From: a virus | Reading direction: 5' to 3' (one strand) | Virus record (IMG/VR): IMGVR_UViG_3300020156_000023 | Span: 1 to 64,000 of that record | Length of the DNA stretch: 64,000 bases | Shown here: piece by piece, positions 15,673-25,100 of the stretch | Numbering within the stretch: the stretch's first letter is position 1 | How the letters are laid out: every line of letters starts with the position of its first letter | Position numbers and translations under genes: made by a program | Notes under the pieces: generated by a model | Database searches by the model: none | Seen by the model: the letters and a program-made list of their open reading frames with translations, nothing else | What the model was told of the DNA's origin: nothing

Positions 15673-16272
15673 ATGAAAGAACAAATTTTATTAGGCACAT
15701 TACTCGGACATGCTTATATAGGTAAACTTCAAGGTAGAGCAAAATCTTATTCTATTAAGTGGGAACATTCATTAGAACAAGAAGAATATGCTCTGTGGAA
15801 AGCAGAAAATAGTTTAGATAATTACTCTATTTATAAAAGAAGTAGATTAGACAGTAGGACAGATAACACTTATCATTCTATTATTTGTTATTCTACTAAA
15901 GATGATTACAAAAACTATAGAGAATTATTTTATGAAGATAAAAAAGAGGTAAGTCAACAAATTCTTAATTTATTACAACCCTTAGCTATAGCAGTGTGGT
16001 TTATGGATGATGGTAACTTATATTACAATAGTAATAATTGTCATTTAACTTTATCTGTAAATGGTTTTAGTAGAGAATCTGTAGATAGAATAATAAACTA
16101 TTTTCAAACAAAATATAATATTAATTTTAAAAAAGCTGGTAAAGCTATAAGACTTACATCTGTGCAGCAAGTTTTATTATTTGAATCATATTTCAAACAA
16201 TATTATCATTCTTGTATGGAATATAAGACATTAGCTTATCAAAAACAAAAATATAAAGATGGAAAAAACTAA
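15673..16272 (+). CDS. LAGLIDADG homing endonuclease
   Basis: A 199-residue protein with two LAGLIDADG motifs: LLGTLLGHAY (about 6-15) and LAIAVWFMDDG (104-114, with Asp112/113). In this family the first motif normally ends Gly-Asp; here the acidic residue is His13, so one of the two metal-binding acids is missing. It carries its own Bacteroides-type promoter and overlaps the phosphatase gene by 14 bases. Free-standing homing endonucleases copy themselves into uncut alleles. Its target may be the adjacent sequence in related phages. Loss of one acid may mean a nickase or a decaying gene. Confidence 0.82.
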   Translation: MKEQILLGTLLGHAYIGKLQGRAKSYSIKWEHSLEQEEYALWKAENSLDNYSIYKRSRLDSRTDNTYHSIICYSTKDDYKNYRELFYEDKKEVSQQILNLLQPLAIAVWFMDDGNLYYNSNNCHLTLSVNGFSRESVDRIINYFQTKYNINFKKAGKAIRLTSVQQVLLFESYFKQYYHSCMEYKTLAYQKQKYKDGKN

Positions 16273-17071
16273 AAAAGGTAGAACACTTTGTGTGGGTGAC
16301 ATCCATGGTAATTATAAAGGCTTAATGCAAGCTTTAGAACGAAGTAATTTTGATTATGAGAAAGACACATTAATCTCTGTAGGAGATGTAGTAGATGGTC
16401 ATTCTCAAAGTTATGAAGTAGTTGAGGAACTATTAAAAATAAAGAATCTAATTGCTATTAAAGGTAACCATGATGATTGGTTTAATGAGTGGATACAAAC
16501 AGGAGAGAGTCCAGCAAGATGGATGCAAGGACAAAAAGCTACAGGTGAGTCTTATTTAAGGCAACAACATCCAGATGATTTCTATCTATATGACTACTCA
16601 ACAGGTCATGCAAGAGTTAGGATGAATAATACTTATGTACCTGAGAGTCATCAAATCTTTTTTAAACATCAGATATGGTACTACTTAGATAATCAAAATA
16701 GACTATTTGTACATGGTGGGTTTAATAGACATGAGAAACTTGAAGAACAAGACCCATTTATATTTTGGTGGGATAGAGATTTATGGGGACAAGCTCTCTC
16801 ATGGGAAGCTATGTCTATTACAGATTTACCTGGACATGCTCCAGGTTATAAACCTAAATTTAAGATGGTAGGAGACTTTAGTGAAGTATTTATAGGACAC
16901 ACTCAAGTTCAATTTTGGGGAGAGAGTACACCTATGAAAGCAGCTAATATCTGGAATCTTGATACAGGTGGAGGATGGCATGGATATATAACAATAATGG
17001 ATATAGATACTAAAGAGTTTTGGCAAAGTGATGATGCTAAAAGTTTATATCCAGAATTTAAAGGAAGATAG
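16259..17071 (+). CDS. PPP-family serine/threonine phosphatase-like metallophosphoesterase
   Basis: A 270-residue protein with the PPP metal-binding set: GDIHGNY (Asp14, His16), GDVVDG (Asp43, Asp46), KGNHDD (Asn70, His71) and later VHGGF and IGHTQV. The usual GDxVDRG Arg is replaced (GDVVDGH), which could change substrate. Family members act on phosphoproteins or on nucleotides such as Ap4A. The substrate is not evident, but its place between PRPP-synthetase-like and NAMPT-like genes makes a nucleotide or ADP-ribose-type substrate worth considering. It ends with TAG, used here as a normal stop. Confidence 0.88.
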   Translation: MEKTKKGRTLCVGDIHGNYKGLMQALERSNFDYEKDTLISVGDVVDGHSQSYEVVEELLKIKNLIAIKGNHDDWFNEWIQTGESPARWMQGQKATGESYLRQQHPDDFYLYDYSTGHARVRMNNTYVPESHQIFFKHQIWYYLDNQNRLFVHGGFNRHEKLEEQDPFIFWWDRDLWGQALSWEAMSITDLPGHAPGYKPKFKMVGDFSEVFIGHTQVQFWGESTPMKAANIWNLDTGGGWHGYITIMDIDTKEFWQSDDAKSLYPEFKGR

Positions 17072-17073
17072 TT

Positions 17074-17373
17074 ATGGAATATACAAGGAAAAGTACAGAA
17101 GGTCTTGGAGGAGCTTTGTCAATATTAAGAGAAAGATTAAGACAATCAGATGTAGAAAATTGGACTCCTGAACATGATGATAAATATACAGAAGGACAAC
17201 TTATAAGAGCTGCAATGGCTTATGCCTCTGGTACTATTTTATTCTGGCCAGAAGATTGGGATAAGGGATGGTTTAAACCTACAGATGAGATAAGAAACCT
17301 TGAGAAAGCAGGAGCTTTAATAGCTGCTGAAATTGACAGACTTAAAAGATTAGAAAATGGTAAAAACATATAA
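17074..17373 (+). CDS. Conserved phage protein of unknown function
   Basis: A 99-residue helical protein with the pattern ERLRQ...WTPEHDD...AAMAYA...WPEDW...WFKP...EKAGALIAAEIDRL. This pattern recurs in many phage and prophage proteins annotated only as hypothetical. It lies in a run of very short, overlapping genes. No function can be given from sequence. Confidence 0.75.
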   Translation: MEYTRKSTEGLGGALSILRERLRQSDVENWTPEHDDKYTEGQLIRAAMAYASGTILFWPEDWDKGWFKPTDEIRNLEKAGALIAAEIDRLKRLENGKNI

Positions 17374-17695
17374 ATTCTATAAAGAAGAAGATAACAGGTG
17401 GTTTATTGATTTACCTGAGTGGATAGAACAAGGTGGAGACAAAGATGCCTTAGAGATGATACTTGGTGCTGATACATTCTTAGAAATACTTTCTAAAATG
17501 ACACATGAAGTACATGTAACATTTTCTGATGAACCATTTGAGGGTTATTTATATGAATTGGACAAAACTGCTGAAGATGAGTTAGGAGCTGAGTACTTAG
17601 TATTAAGCCCTTTAATATATCCATTAGAAGTATGGTTATGTCCAGTAACTCAATTTGTATTTGGTAGGTTTCCTGATAAAATCTATTTAAGATGA
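17357..17695 (+). CDS. Conserved small protein (possibly DUF6717-type)
   Basis: A 112-residue protein beginning KTYKFYKEEDNRWFIDLPEW, a start pattern I associate with a small conserved family (DUF6717, recalled rather than checked). It then has a helix with LEMILGADTFLEIL and a beta-rich second half. It overlaps its upstream neighbour by 17 bases and the downstream gene by four (ATGA). No catalytic residues stand out. Confidence 0.65.
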   Translation: MVKTYKFYKEEDNRWFIDLPEWIEQGGDKDALEMILGADTFLEILSKMTHEVHVTFSDEPFEGYLYELDKTAEDELGAEYLVLSPLIYPLEVWLCPVTQFVFGRFPDKIYLR

Positions 17696-17988
17696 TAAGA
17701 GATATAATGGGAGAACCTTTACAAGAAGGAGATTTAGTTTTAAGAGCCATACATTCCCGATATAGTTTACATACTATAGTAAGATTTACAAATAACAATA
17801 TAGTACTGTCCTGTCAAAGAGGAACAAATACTTATAGAGACTGGAGGGGAATAGAAAGAACATGGTCTTATATGATGTATAGTACTACAGTTGAGCAACA
17901 TAATGATACATTTTATTATAGTAAGGCTATGGCTCCATATGGATTAATTAAATATAGAAGATATGACAGCGAAAGAATTTCTGATTAA
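17692..17988 (+). CDS. Small SH3-like protein, unknown
   Basis: A 98-residue beta-rich protein starting with IMGEPLQEGDLVLRA, a pattern of small barrel domains (turn, Gly-Asp, then strand). It is similar in style to the 69-residue protein at 20,803 (DMFGREPLIGDTIVY). Tyr- and Arg-rich, with no cysteine motif. Coupled to both neighbours by overlapping ends. Function unknown. Confidence 0.6.
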   Translation: MIRDIMGEPLQEGDLVLRAIHSRYSLHTIVRFTNNNIVLSCQRGTNTYRDWRGIERTWSYMMYSTTVEQHNDTFYYSKAMAPYGLIKYRRYDSERISD

Positions 17989-18163
17989 ATATCCTATGTC
18001 TGTATCAGGAGATTGGATAATAAGAGCAATGATTGAGTTTGCTAAACTCAAAGTTAAAGAGGCTTTGGACCAAGTTTATGAAGAATCTAAACATGGAGAC
18101 CAAGAACACCAGGATTGGTTAAGAGATAAGTTTAATTCTTATAATTATAACAGTATAATATGA
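17963..18163 (+). CDS. Small helical protein, unknown
   Basis: A 66-residue, mostly helical, charged protein (AMIEFAKLKVKEALDQVYEE near the middle). It overlaps the previous gene by 26 bases and the SLOG gene by four. It is short but framed tightly by real genes on the same strand and has an ATG start. Function unknown. Confidence 0.55.
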   Translation: MTAKEFLIKYPMSVSGDWIIRAMIEFAKLKVKEALDQVYEESKHGDQEHQDWLRDKFNSYNYNSII

Positions 18164-18573
18164 TAATAGGATTTACAGGAACAAGGTCTGGTATGTCTGA
18201 GAGACAGAAAGATTTTTTGAAAAGGCTTATAGAACAATTACAACCTATAACAAAAGTTCTTCATGGTGGTTGTATAGGAGCTGATATGGAATTTCATGAG
18301 ATATGTAAGGATTACACACGAGAAGTATATCCAGGACATTCATCAAGTAATCCATTAGATTTATCTAATAGAGGAGATTATAAAGATGCCGATGTTATAC
18401 ATTCTTCTCAAACCCATTTCAAAAGGAACAGGGATATTGTAGATAGCTCAGACATACTAATAGGCGCTCCTTACAGTGATATAAAAACAGGTGGAACTTG
18501 GTATACTATAAAATATGCTACAAAGCTATGGTTAGCAGGAGGTAGTAACAAAATAATAATTTTAGATAGATGA
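18160..18573 (+). CDS. SLOG/DprA-LOG-fold nucleotide-binding protein
   Basis: A 137-residue single-domain protein with the SLOG signature: IGFTGTRSGM near the N-terminus (3-12), LHGGCIGAD (34-42), then KRNRDIVDSSDILIGAP (88-104) and GGTWYTIKYA (111-120). SLOG domains bind or process nucleotides and sense NAD-derived signals in several defence systems. Here the domain stands alone, 0.65 kb before the NAMPT-like gene, so it may act in the same NAD+ or ADP-ribose chemistry, for instance as a signal sponge or hydrolase. That role is inference; the fold call is fairly firm. Confidence 0.78.
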   Translation: MIIGFTGTRSGMSERQKDFLKRLIEQLQPITKVLHGGCIGADMEFHEICKDYTREVYPGHSSSNPLDLSNRGDYKDADVIHSSQTHFKRNRDIVDSSDILIGAPYSDIKTGGTWYTIKYATKLWLAGGSNKIIILDR

Positions 18574-18878
18574 TACAAGTGATAGGTAGAGCAATAAAGA
18601 AACCAGTTGAGATAAATTGGTTCAGATGGAATGGGTTTAGTCAAACCCATGGTAAAGAGTTAATGGAGTGGGTACAATCTTTTGGAGTAGATTTTACAGA
18701 ACATTTTGTATTAAATATTGAGAAAAATATTCTAACAGTTAATACACTTGAAGGAGTATATTATAATATACCTAAAGGATATATTATAATAAGAGGTGTA
18801 AAAGGAGAATTTTATCCTTGTGATGTAGAAATTTTCAATGAAACTTATAATATTATAGAAAATAATGTTAGTAGATAG
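18570..18878 (+). CDS. Conserved phage protein of unknown function
   Basis: A 102-residue protein whose second half (YNIPKGYIIIRGVKGEFYPC...IFNETY) matches a pattern common in small phage proteins across hosts, usually unannotated. The first half reads IKKPVEINWFRWNG. Likely a compact beta-rich fold. It starts four bases inside the SLOG gene and ends with TAG inside the next gene. Confidence 0.7.
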   Translation: MIQVIGRAIKKPVEINWFRWNGFSQTHGKELMEWVQSFGVDFTEHFVLNIEKNILTVNTLEGVYYNIPKGYIIIRGVKGEFYPCDVEIFNETYNIIENNVSR

Positions 18879-19227
18879 TATTGGTAACAGGATATACAGA
18901 GAAGAAGATAATTTATATCTTCTTCTCCAATCTGAAGTAGTACCGAGGAAATTAGGAGAGATTGATTCTTATAATAAGACTTTGACTACTTATAGAGAAT
19001 ATGATAAACATCTGTTTAGAAAAACTAATTCCTTTGGATTTAATTCAAATTTATTAGAGACAGCCACACTATTTAATAAGATAATACTTAACACTGACAG
19101 AGATGAAGCTTTTGTAATTCCTGTTAGTTATATACTTGAGAATGGAGAATACTTATTCTTTAGACAACAAGGTTTTGAAAAACAAATATTTATAAAATTG
19201 GAACAAATAAATAAATTTAAAATATGA
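18865..19227 (+). CDS. Unknown protein
   Basis: A 120-residue protein, charged and Tyr/Leu-rich, with alternating strand and helix prediction by eye and no motif I know. Its start lies 14 bases inside the preceding gene and its stop overlaps the NAMPT-like start (ATGA), so it is probably translated with that enzyme. Confidence 0.6.
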   Translation: MLVDSIGNRIYREEDNLYLLLQSEVVPRKLGEIDSYNKTLTTYREYDKHLFRKTNSFGFNSNLLETATLFNKIILNTDRDEAFVIPVSYILENGEYLFFRQQGFEKQIFIKLEQINKFKI

Positions 19228-20813
19228 ACAGTATGTTATTAGCAGATGGGTATAAACTATCCCATGCACCACAGTATCCAGAAGGAACAACATTAGTATT
19301 TGATAATTTTACTCCGAGAGGAGATAAGTACGCTCCTATAGCAGCAAAAGGAAGTGTAATAGTATTTGGAACACAACTCGCATTTCAACAAGTACATGAG
19401 CATTTTGCTCAGAATTTCTTCTGTTCAGCAGAGAGATTGATATTTGAAGACCATCCGAGACATGTTAAGGCTTTAAAGAACAGAGTAATATCTACTCTTA
19501 AAGAAGAGTTTGATATGTATTTAGGTACTGACTATGATATGAGTCAGATTGAAGCTTTATGGGACTTAGGTTATTTACCTATTGAGGTTAGAGCTTTGGA
19601 TGAAGGAACTAAGTGTCCTATTAAAATACCTATGTTAACTATACATAATACTCATCCTGACTTCTATTGGGTTCCTAATTTCCTTGAGACAATCTTAAGT
19701 AACTTACTATGGAAACCTATGACATCAGCAACTATAGCTCATGCTTATAGAAGAATACTTGATAAATGGGCTTTAAAGACTACAGGTAGTACAGATGGAG
19801 TTGATTTCCAGGCACATGATTTTAGTATGAGAGGATTAGACTCTATAGATGCTACAGTAAGTTCTGGATTAGGACATCTTACCTCATTTAAAGGTACAGA
19901 TTCTTTACCTACTTTATGGGGTGCAAGAAAATACTATGATGCAGAAGGTATGGTAGCAATGTCAGTACCTGCAACAGAACACTCAGTAATGTGTGCTGGT
20001 GGTAAGGGAGATGAACTTCAGACTTATAATAGATTACTTGATTTGTATCCTACTGGAATAGTTAGTATCGTATCTGATACTTGGGATTTATGGAATGTTA
20101 TTACTGTAATATTACCTAAACTCAAAGACAAAATACTTGCAAGAGATGGTAAGTTAGTAATTAGACCTGACTCAGGAGACCCAGTAGATATTCTATGTGG
20201 ACTTGATGGTTATGACCTTGAAGATATATCTGATAAGGTATTTGAATCTCCTGCTTATAAAGGAGTGATAGAATTACTATGGGATATCTTTGGAGGTACT
20301 ATTAATGAACAAGGATATAAAGTATTAGATTCTCATGTTGGTGCTATATATGGTGATTCAATAACTTTACAAAGAGCTGAAGAAATCTGTGAAAGATTAG
20401 AAGCTAAAGGGTTTGCATCTACTAATGTAGTTCTTGGAATAGGTAGTTATACTTATCAGTACAATACTAGGGATACTTATGGTTTTGCTATGAAAGCTAC
20501 TTATGTAGAGAGAAAAGTACAAAATGATGACTACTCTCACGAAGAAGGCGGTTATGATATTCCTATTTATAATACACAAGGTTATGCTATATTTAAAGAC
20601 CCTGTAACTGATGATGGAGGTAAGAAATCTGCAACAGGATTACTTGCTGTACATAAGAATGAAACTACAGGAGAACTACTATTAGTAGAAAATGCTGCTT
20701 GGGATAAAGTTAATTCTGAAGATAATCAACTTAAGGTAAGATACAAAGATGGTCACTTCTATAACCAAACTAATTTTGAGGAAATTAGAGAAAGGGTAAA
20801 GTATGCAGATTAG
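19224..20813 (+). CDS. nadV: Nicotinamide phosphoribosyltransferase-like (NAMPT/NadV); NARP1 Namat candidate
   Basis: A 529-residue protein that follows the NAMPT family along its length. It has LADGYKLSH at the start, FDNFTPRGDKY, LETILSNLLWKPMTSAT, FSMRGLDS, GARKYYDAEG, VPATEHSVM with the expected active His253, SDTWDLWNVI, and RPDSGDP for the phosphoribosyl group. NAMPT joins nicotinamide to PRPP to give NMN. In NARP1 the phage homologue joins nicotinamide to ADP-ribose-pyrophosphate and so rebuilds NAD+ in one step after defence enzymes have destroyed it. With the Prs-like gene upstream, both readings are possible. It overlaps genes on both sides. Confidence 0.9.
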   Translation: MNSMLLADGYKLSHAPQYPEGTTLVFDNFTPRGDKYAPIAAKGSVIVFGTQLAFQQVHEHFAQNFFCSAERLIFEDHPRHVKALKNRVISTLKEEFDMYLGTDYDMSQIEALWDLGYLPIEVRALDEGTKCPIKIPMLTIHNTHPDFYWVPNFLETILSNLLWKPMTSATIAHAYRRILDKWALKTTGSTDGVDFQAHDFSMRGLDSIDATVSSGLGHLTSFKGTDSLPTLWGARKYYDAEGMVAMSVPATEHSVMCAGGKGDELQTYNRLLDLYPTGIVSIVSDTWDLWNVITVILPKLKDKILARDGKLVIRPDSGDPVDILCGLDGYDLEDISDKVFESPAYKGVIELLWDIFGGTINEQGYKVLDSHVGAIYGDSITLQRAEEICERLEAKGFASTNVVLGIGSYTYQYNTRDTYGFAMKATYVERKVQNDDYSHEEGGYDIPIYNTQGYAIFKDPVTDDGGKKSATGLLAVHKNETTGELLLVENAAWDKVNSEDNQLKVRYKDGHFYNQTNFEEIRERVKYAD

Positions 20814-21012
20814 AAAAGATATGTTTGGAAGAGAACCTTTGATAGGTGATACTATAGTATATAATCCACCTCACTATAAAGGAATTGTCTCAGCTGTAGT
20901 AAAAGGATTTTCAAATAGTGGACTTCCCATAGTAGATGAACTTAATAGATATAGTGTAACAAACTATAAAGAAAATACACCAAAAACAGGATTTGCAATT
21001 GTAATATTATGA
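20803..21012 (+). CDS. Small SH3-like barrel protein, unknown
   Basis: A 69-residue beta-rich protein with DMFGREPLIGDTIVYNPPHY near the N-terminus and a strand-rich end (TGFAIVIL). It resembles small barrel domains carried by many phages, and the 98-residue protein at 17,692. It overlaps the NAMPT-like gene by 11 bases and the exonuclease gene by four. Function unknown. Confidence 0.6.
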   Translation: MQIRKDMFGREPLIGDTIVYNPPHYKGIVSAVVKGFSNSGLPIVDELNRYSVTNYKENTPKTGFAIVIL

Positions 21013-21596
21013 AATATATATCAATAGATATTGAAACAACAGGATTAAATCCTGATACGTGTCAGCTCTTATCTTTAGGAGCTATAATAGAAGACACAGA
21101 AAACAAACTATCCTATGAAGACTGTCCTAAATTTCATGGAGTTATAGCACATAAGTTTATTCAAGGAGAGCCTTTTGCATTAAATATGAATACTGGTTTA
21201 ATTAATATTATATCACAATATCATACTTGTAAAACACAAGAGGAGAGAGATGCATTAGCTTTAATGAATGATATACAATTCTATGATGAAGGTTCAATAC
21301 TACCTGCACTAGATAGTTTTGCTAAACAACATGGTTTTACCTCAGAGGCTAAATTAGTAGCTGGAGCTAACTTTGCTTTTGATAGGTCATTCTTGTCTAA
21401 GTTTCCAGGTTATAGATACCTTAACATAGCAAGAAGACCTTTAGAACCATCTCATTATACTATTGATTGGAAGAATGATAAAATCATGCCTTCACTGTTT
21501 CAATGTAAGGAAAGATTAGGATTAGAAGGAGGAATAGCTCATGATGCATTAGCAGATGCTTGGGATGTAATTGAAGTATTAAGAACACAATATTAA
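21009..21596 (+). CDS. DEDD 3'-5' exonuclease, DnaQ/oligoribonuclease-like
   Basis: A 195-residue protein with the DEDDh set: SIDIETTGL (Asp7, Glu9), AGANFAFDRSFL (second Asp), and AHDALADAWDVI near the C-terminus (His and Asp). It could serve as a proofreading or repair exonuclease, or degrade short RNA or nicotinamide-capped ends; the sequence does not choose between them. It ends one base before the next gene and is second to last in the plus-strand block. Confidence 0.88.
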   Translation: MKYISIDIETTGLNPDTCQLLSLGAIIEDTENKLSYEDCPKFHGVIAHKFIQGEPFALNMNTGLINIISQYHTCKTQEERDALALMNDIQFYDEGSILPALDSFAKQHGFTSEAKLVAGANFAFDRSFLSKFPGYRYLNIARRPLEPSHYTIDWKNDKIMPSLFQCKERLGLEGGIAHDALADAWDVIEVLRTQY

Positions 21597-21597
21597 T

Positions 21598-22080
21598 ATG
21601 TGTGGACAACATTATAAACACGAAGAAGATATGGAGTATATATTTAGAATACCAATAGGAGATTGGTCTAATGATGGACATGGTAGGTATATTGATTATT
21701 ACATTAAATCTAATAAGCCTGTAGAACATGTAAGAGAAATGTATTTACAAGCTTGCCAAACCTCAGGAATTTCTCTTGATGGTAGTGGTAAATATCCTGC
21801 TCCATGTGCTGAGTATGAGAATTATTTATTTAGTGAACAACAAATAAAAGATTTAATTGAATATGGAATTAATATTACTGATAAACAGAGAGAGTTTTGG
21901 ACTACAGATTGTATAGAAACTTATGAGTTCTGTGATTTAGTATTAGAATTTATAAAAGTACAAGACCCAGAACTTACTTTAGAGAGAGGGATGAATGAGA
22001 AACCTCCTATGTTACAGTTTTATGGTTGGGATGAACAGAAAAGGCATATAGGATATTTTGGATATGGTTTATTTGAATAA
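21598..22080 (+). CDS. Conserved phage protein of unknown function
   Basis: A 160-residue protein, mixed alpha/beta, rich in Tyr, Glu and Asp, with five Cys spread along its length. Its C-terminus (PPMLQFYGWDEQKRHIGYFGYGLFE) looks like a strand pair. It is the last gene before the convergent terminator. No known motif is recognised. Confidence 0.7.
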   Translation: MCGQHYKHEEDMEYIFRIPIGDWSNDGHGRYIDYYIKSNKPVEHVREMYLQACQTSGISLDGSGKYPAPCAEYENYLFSEQQIKDLIEYGINITDKQREFWTTDCIETYEFCDLVLEFIKVQDPELTLERGMNEKPPMLQFYGWDEQKRHIGYFGYGLFE

Positions 22081-22084
22081 AAGA

Positions 22085-22118
22085 AAAGGTTAGCCTAAAT
22101 GGCTAACCTTTATTATTT
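22085..22118. terminator. Bidirectional terminator between converging gene blocks
   Basis: The perfect eleven-base arms AAAGGTTAGCC (22085-22095) and GGCTAACCTTT (22101-22111) enclose a five-base loop. T tracts follow on the plus side (TTTATTATTTTT), and A-rich sequence precedes on the other, so it can end transcription from both sides. It fills the 41-base gap where the plus-strand genes meet the minus-strand virion block. Confidence 0.88.
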
Positions 22119-22121
22119 TTA

Positions 22122-25100
22122 TTACCTACCTCTAAATCTTTCAGCCATTCTCTCTGCTATTTCTTCATTAGTAAGTCCTTCTTCTTTTAACCTATCTTTA
22201 TAATTATTCCTTGTAGTCTTTGAAGCTTTTTTAAGTTTACCTTTCTCTCCTGCTTCTATTCTGTTTAGTATAGATTTATTACTTTCTCCTCTCTCTTTAT
22301 CAGGGAACTCTAAAGTCATAGCTTTTTCAATAGCTTCTTCTAATTGGTCTCCTTCATATTGAGAAGATAGTTCTGACCTATATCTTGACCTTGCATCTTT
22401 CCTAAGTTTCTTATATTCTTTCTCTGCTGAGTATTCCCCATCTGTAGCTTGGTCTTTAATAAAGTCAGAAGTCCATTTTAATGGAGAAGATATACCAATC
22501 ATAGAAGGAACCTCATCATAGTTTTTCTTATTCTCCCAAGGTAATTCACCTTTAGTAAGTATCCTTGGAACTGGAGTTAAGTTCATAAAATTAGTACCTA
22601 AATCTTCTCTTTGCTTTTCATCATAAATAGCAGATAGTATTTTAGATATACTTGATAATGTACTTAAAGCAGCTACCCTTGAATTATCTGTTACTAATTC
22701 CTGAGGATTAGAATATATTGCAAGAGAATTTATAGCTCTGGATAATTGGTTTTGTGCAAAATTATATCTCATCCTTTCAGGAGATTCTGCATCATCTTCA
22801 TCATCATAAGCTAATGCTCCTACAGCTAATTTGAAAGCTAAGAATGAAAGCATAATAGCTAACTCTCTAGTAAGGGCTCTAAGAGCTCCTATCTCTTCCT
22901 CAGACATAGTTGTATTCTCAAATGATTTATTCTTCACTCTGAGCCTGTCAGATACATTAAGAAGCCTTCCAGGGTAGTTCAGAGTTTCTATTAAAGTAGA
23001 TTTTAAGAACTCAACCATTTCCATAGCATAGTTAACATCTCTTTTAACTCCTTGTGGATTAGCAATCTTTCTTAAGAACTTCTGGTATACAATAGCTGAT
23101 AAAGCTCCTGTAGCAGCTAAACCTACAGTACCAAGTGTACCATATGATATAGCTAAAGTACCTAAAGCATACATAGCTGCATTAGCTTTATTACCTTTAT
23201 AAGCTGCAATGAACCTACCATCCCTTCTTTTCTTACCTGTAAAGATACTCACATTATTCTCTGAGTTAACACCAAACCTTTGGTTAACATGTTCAGGAAA
23301 CCAAGTCATAAATAGTGTAGCAGCCCTTCCCCATATATTTCTCTTAGCCATCATGATATCAAATATATCATAGTTACCTTGAGACCTGGATACAGCATCT
23401 TCCATTCTAATCTTTAGTTTAGTGATATCCTTACCACTAAAGTCTAATAAGTTTGCTCTGTTCTCTTCTGTATCAAACTTTGGTTTTAACTGTAAGTTAC
23501 CATCTACTAAATCATATGGAACTAAAGAATTACCATCAAATAATTTATGTGAATTACCATCCACATCTTTAATCTCTTTACCATACATCATAGATAATAT
23601 AATACCACCCTGGTTTTTAAATTCAGGATTATCCACAGCTAAAGCAAATAGATTAAAACTACCTGCATTAAACTTAGACTCTTGTGAATTCTTCTGAAGT
23701 TCATTCTTTCTATCTTGTAGAGTATTCATTTGTCTTAAGAATAATTGGAACTTCTCAATCTCTCTTCTCTTAACCATATCCTTAGGTAGTAACTTATTAG
23801 GAGACATCCTAATTATATTAGCAAAAGATAAGAATTGATTAGCTTTATCTATAGCTCCAGTAGGCCAATACTCTCCAGTCATATCCATAACCATAGCTGA
23901 GTGTTTACCCTCTATCCTGTTAAATATACCAGATATAGGGTTAAAACCAAGAGACTTATATATAACAGTTTTAAGTACACCTTGTATAAATCCTGCTAAT
24001 GAAAAGTCAAGACCAAGAGATTTTATCTTTTGTTCTATATAATCATTGAACATTCTATTATAGGCATCTTCAGTAATTTCCTTTACATCTTTTCCTATAC
24101 CTTCATAAAACTTAATATCAATCTCCCCATTATCTTTCTCAGTAGTCTTCTTAGAGAATATCATATCATTATGCTTGAATGAGAAATCATTAGCTGGATG
24201 TCCTAATTCTTTAGCTTGTTGTAATCCTTTGAATACCTCTTTCTCAGAATCAGTAAGAAAGTGAGCACTCTTTTCATTAACAAACTTCTTAACAAAAGGA
24301 ACAGAACTTAAAATATTAATAGCTCTGTTAAACCATGGAGATAAAGACTTACCTTCAATCTTAGAAGAACCTCTATAGTTCTCTCCTCTATTTAATATAA
24401 CTTTCTCATGCCAATATTCAATCTTTTCAATAGCTCTCTTTCTTTCACTACCTAAATCTTTAAACTGTGCTATCAGAGCCTCTGAAATAGGTTGCATTTC
24501 AAGCCTTGTATTATGTAATGTAGCTTCCATAACTACACCAAGTATATCCCTATTAAAGTCAGTTGAGTAGCCAGATAGTACTTTACTTCTTGCTTGTGTA
24601 TAAGCTTGCTCCCTTGACATACCTGTGATTATGTAAGACTCAGCTAAATCTTTTATTTCTTTTCCTGTAGCATCAAAATAGTTAGGAGATACATTTGATT
24701 TCTCATCAGTATGTTTTCCTTCTTCAAAGAAGAATCCTTTCCATTGGTGCATAGCCTGGGTAAGTATTTTAGAACCACCCATGAATTTACCTTGCCTTAT
24801 ATCTTTTAATGAGTCAAAGAACCTTTCTGCATAATCCTCCTGTACCTTAGGATAAGATAACCTACCATGGTTCCTTAAGTTATAAGTAGAGTTGATATAC
24901 TCTGACATTTCCTTAACTAATTTCCAGTATTCAAGCTTCTGTGGGTCACTTATAATATCCTGGAAATCTTCATTATAGAAACCAGTTTTTACTTCTTTAG
25001 CTTGCACACCTAAATCAGTGTATACAGCTTTAATAGAACTCTTCTTAGGTATAAAAGCCAGGTCTCTAAAGCCAGTAAAGTACACTCCATACCTACCACC

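Noticed and set aside
20285-20292. TATCTTTG on the plus strand inside the NAMPT-like gene
   Set aside because: Lies inside coding sequence far from any start codon; chance match.
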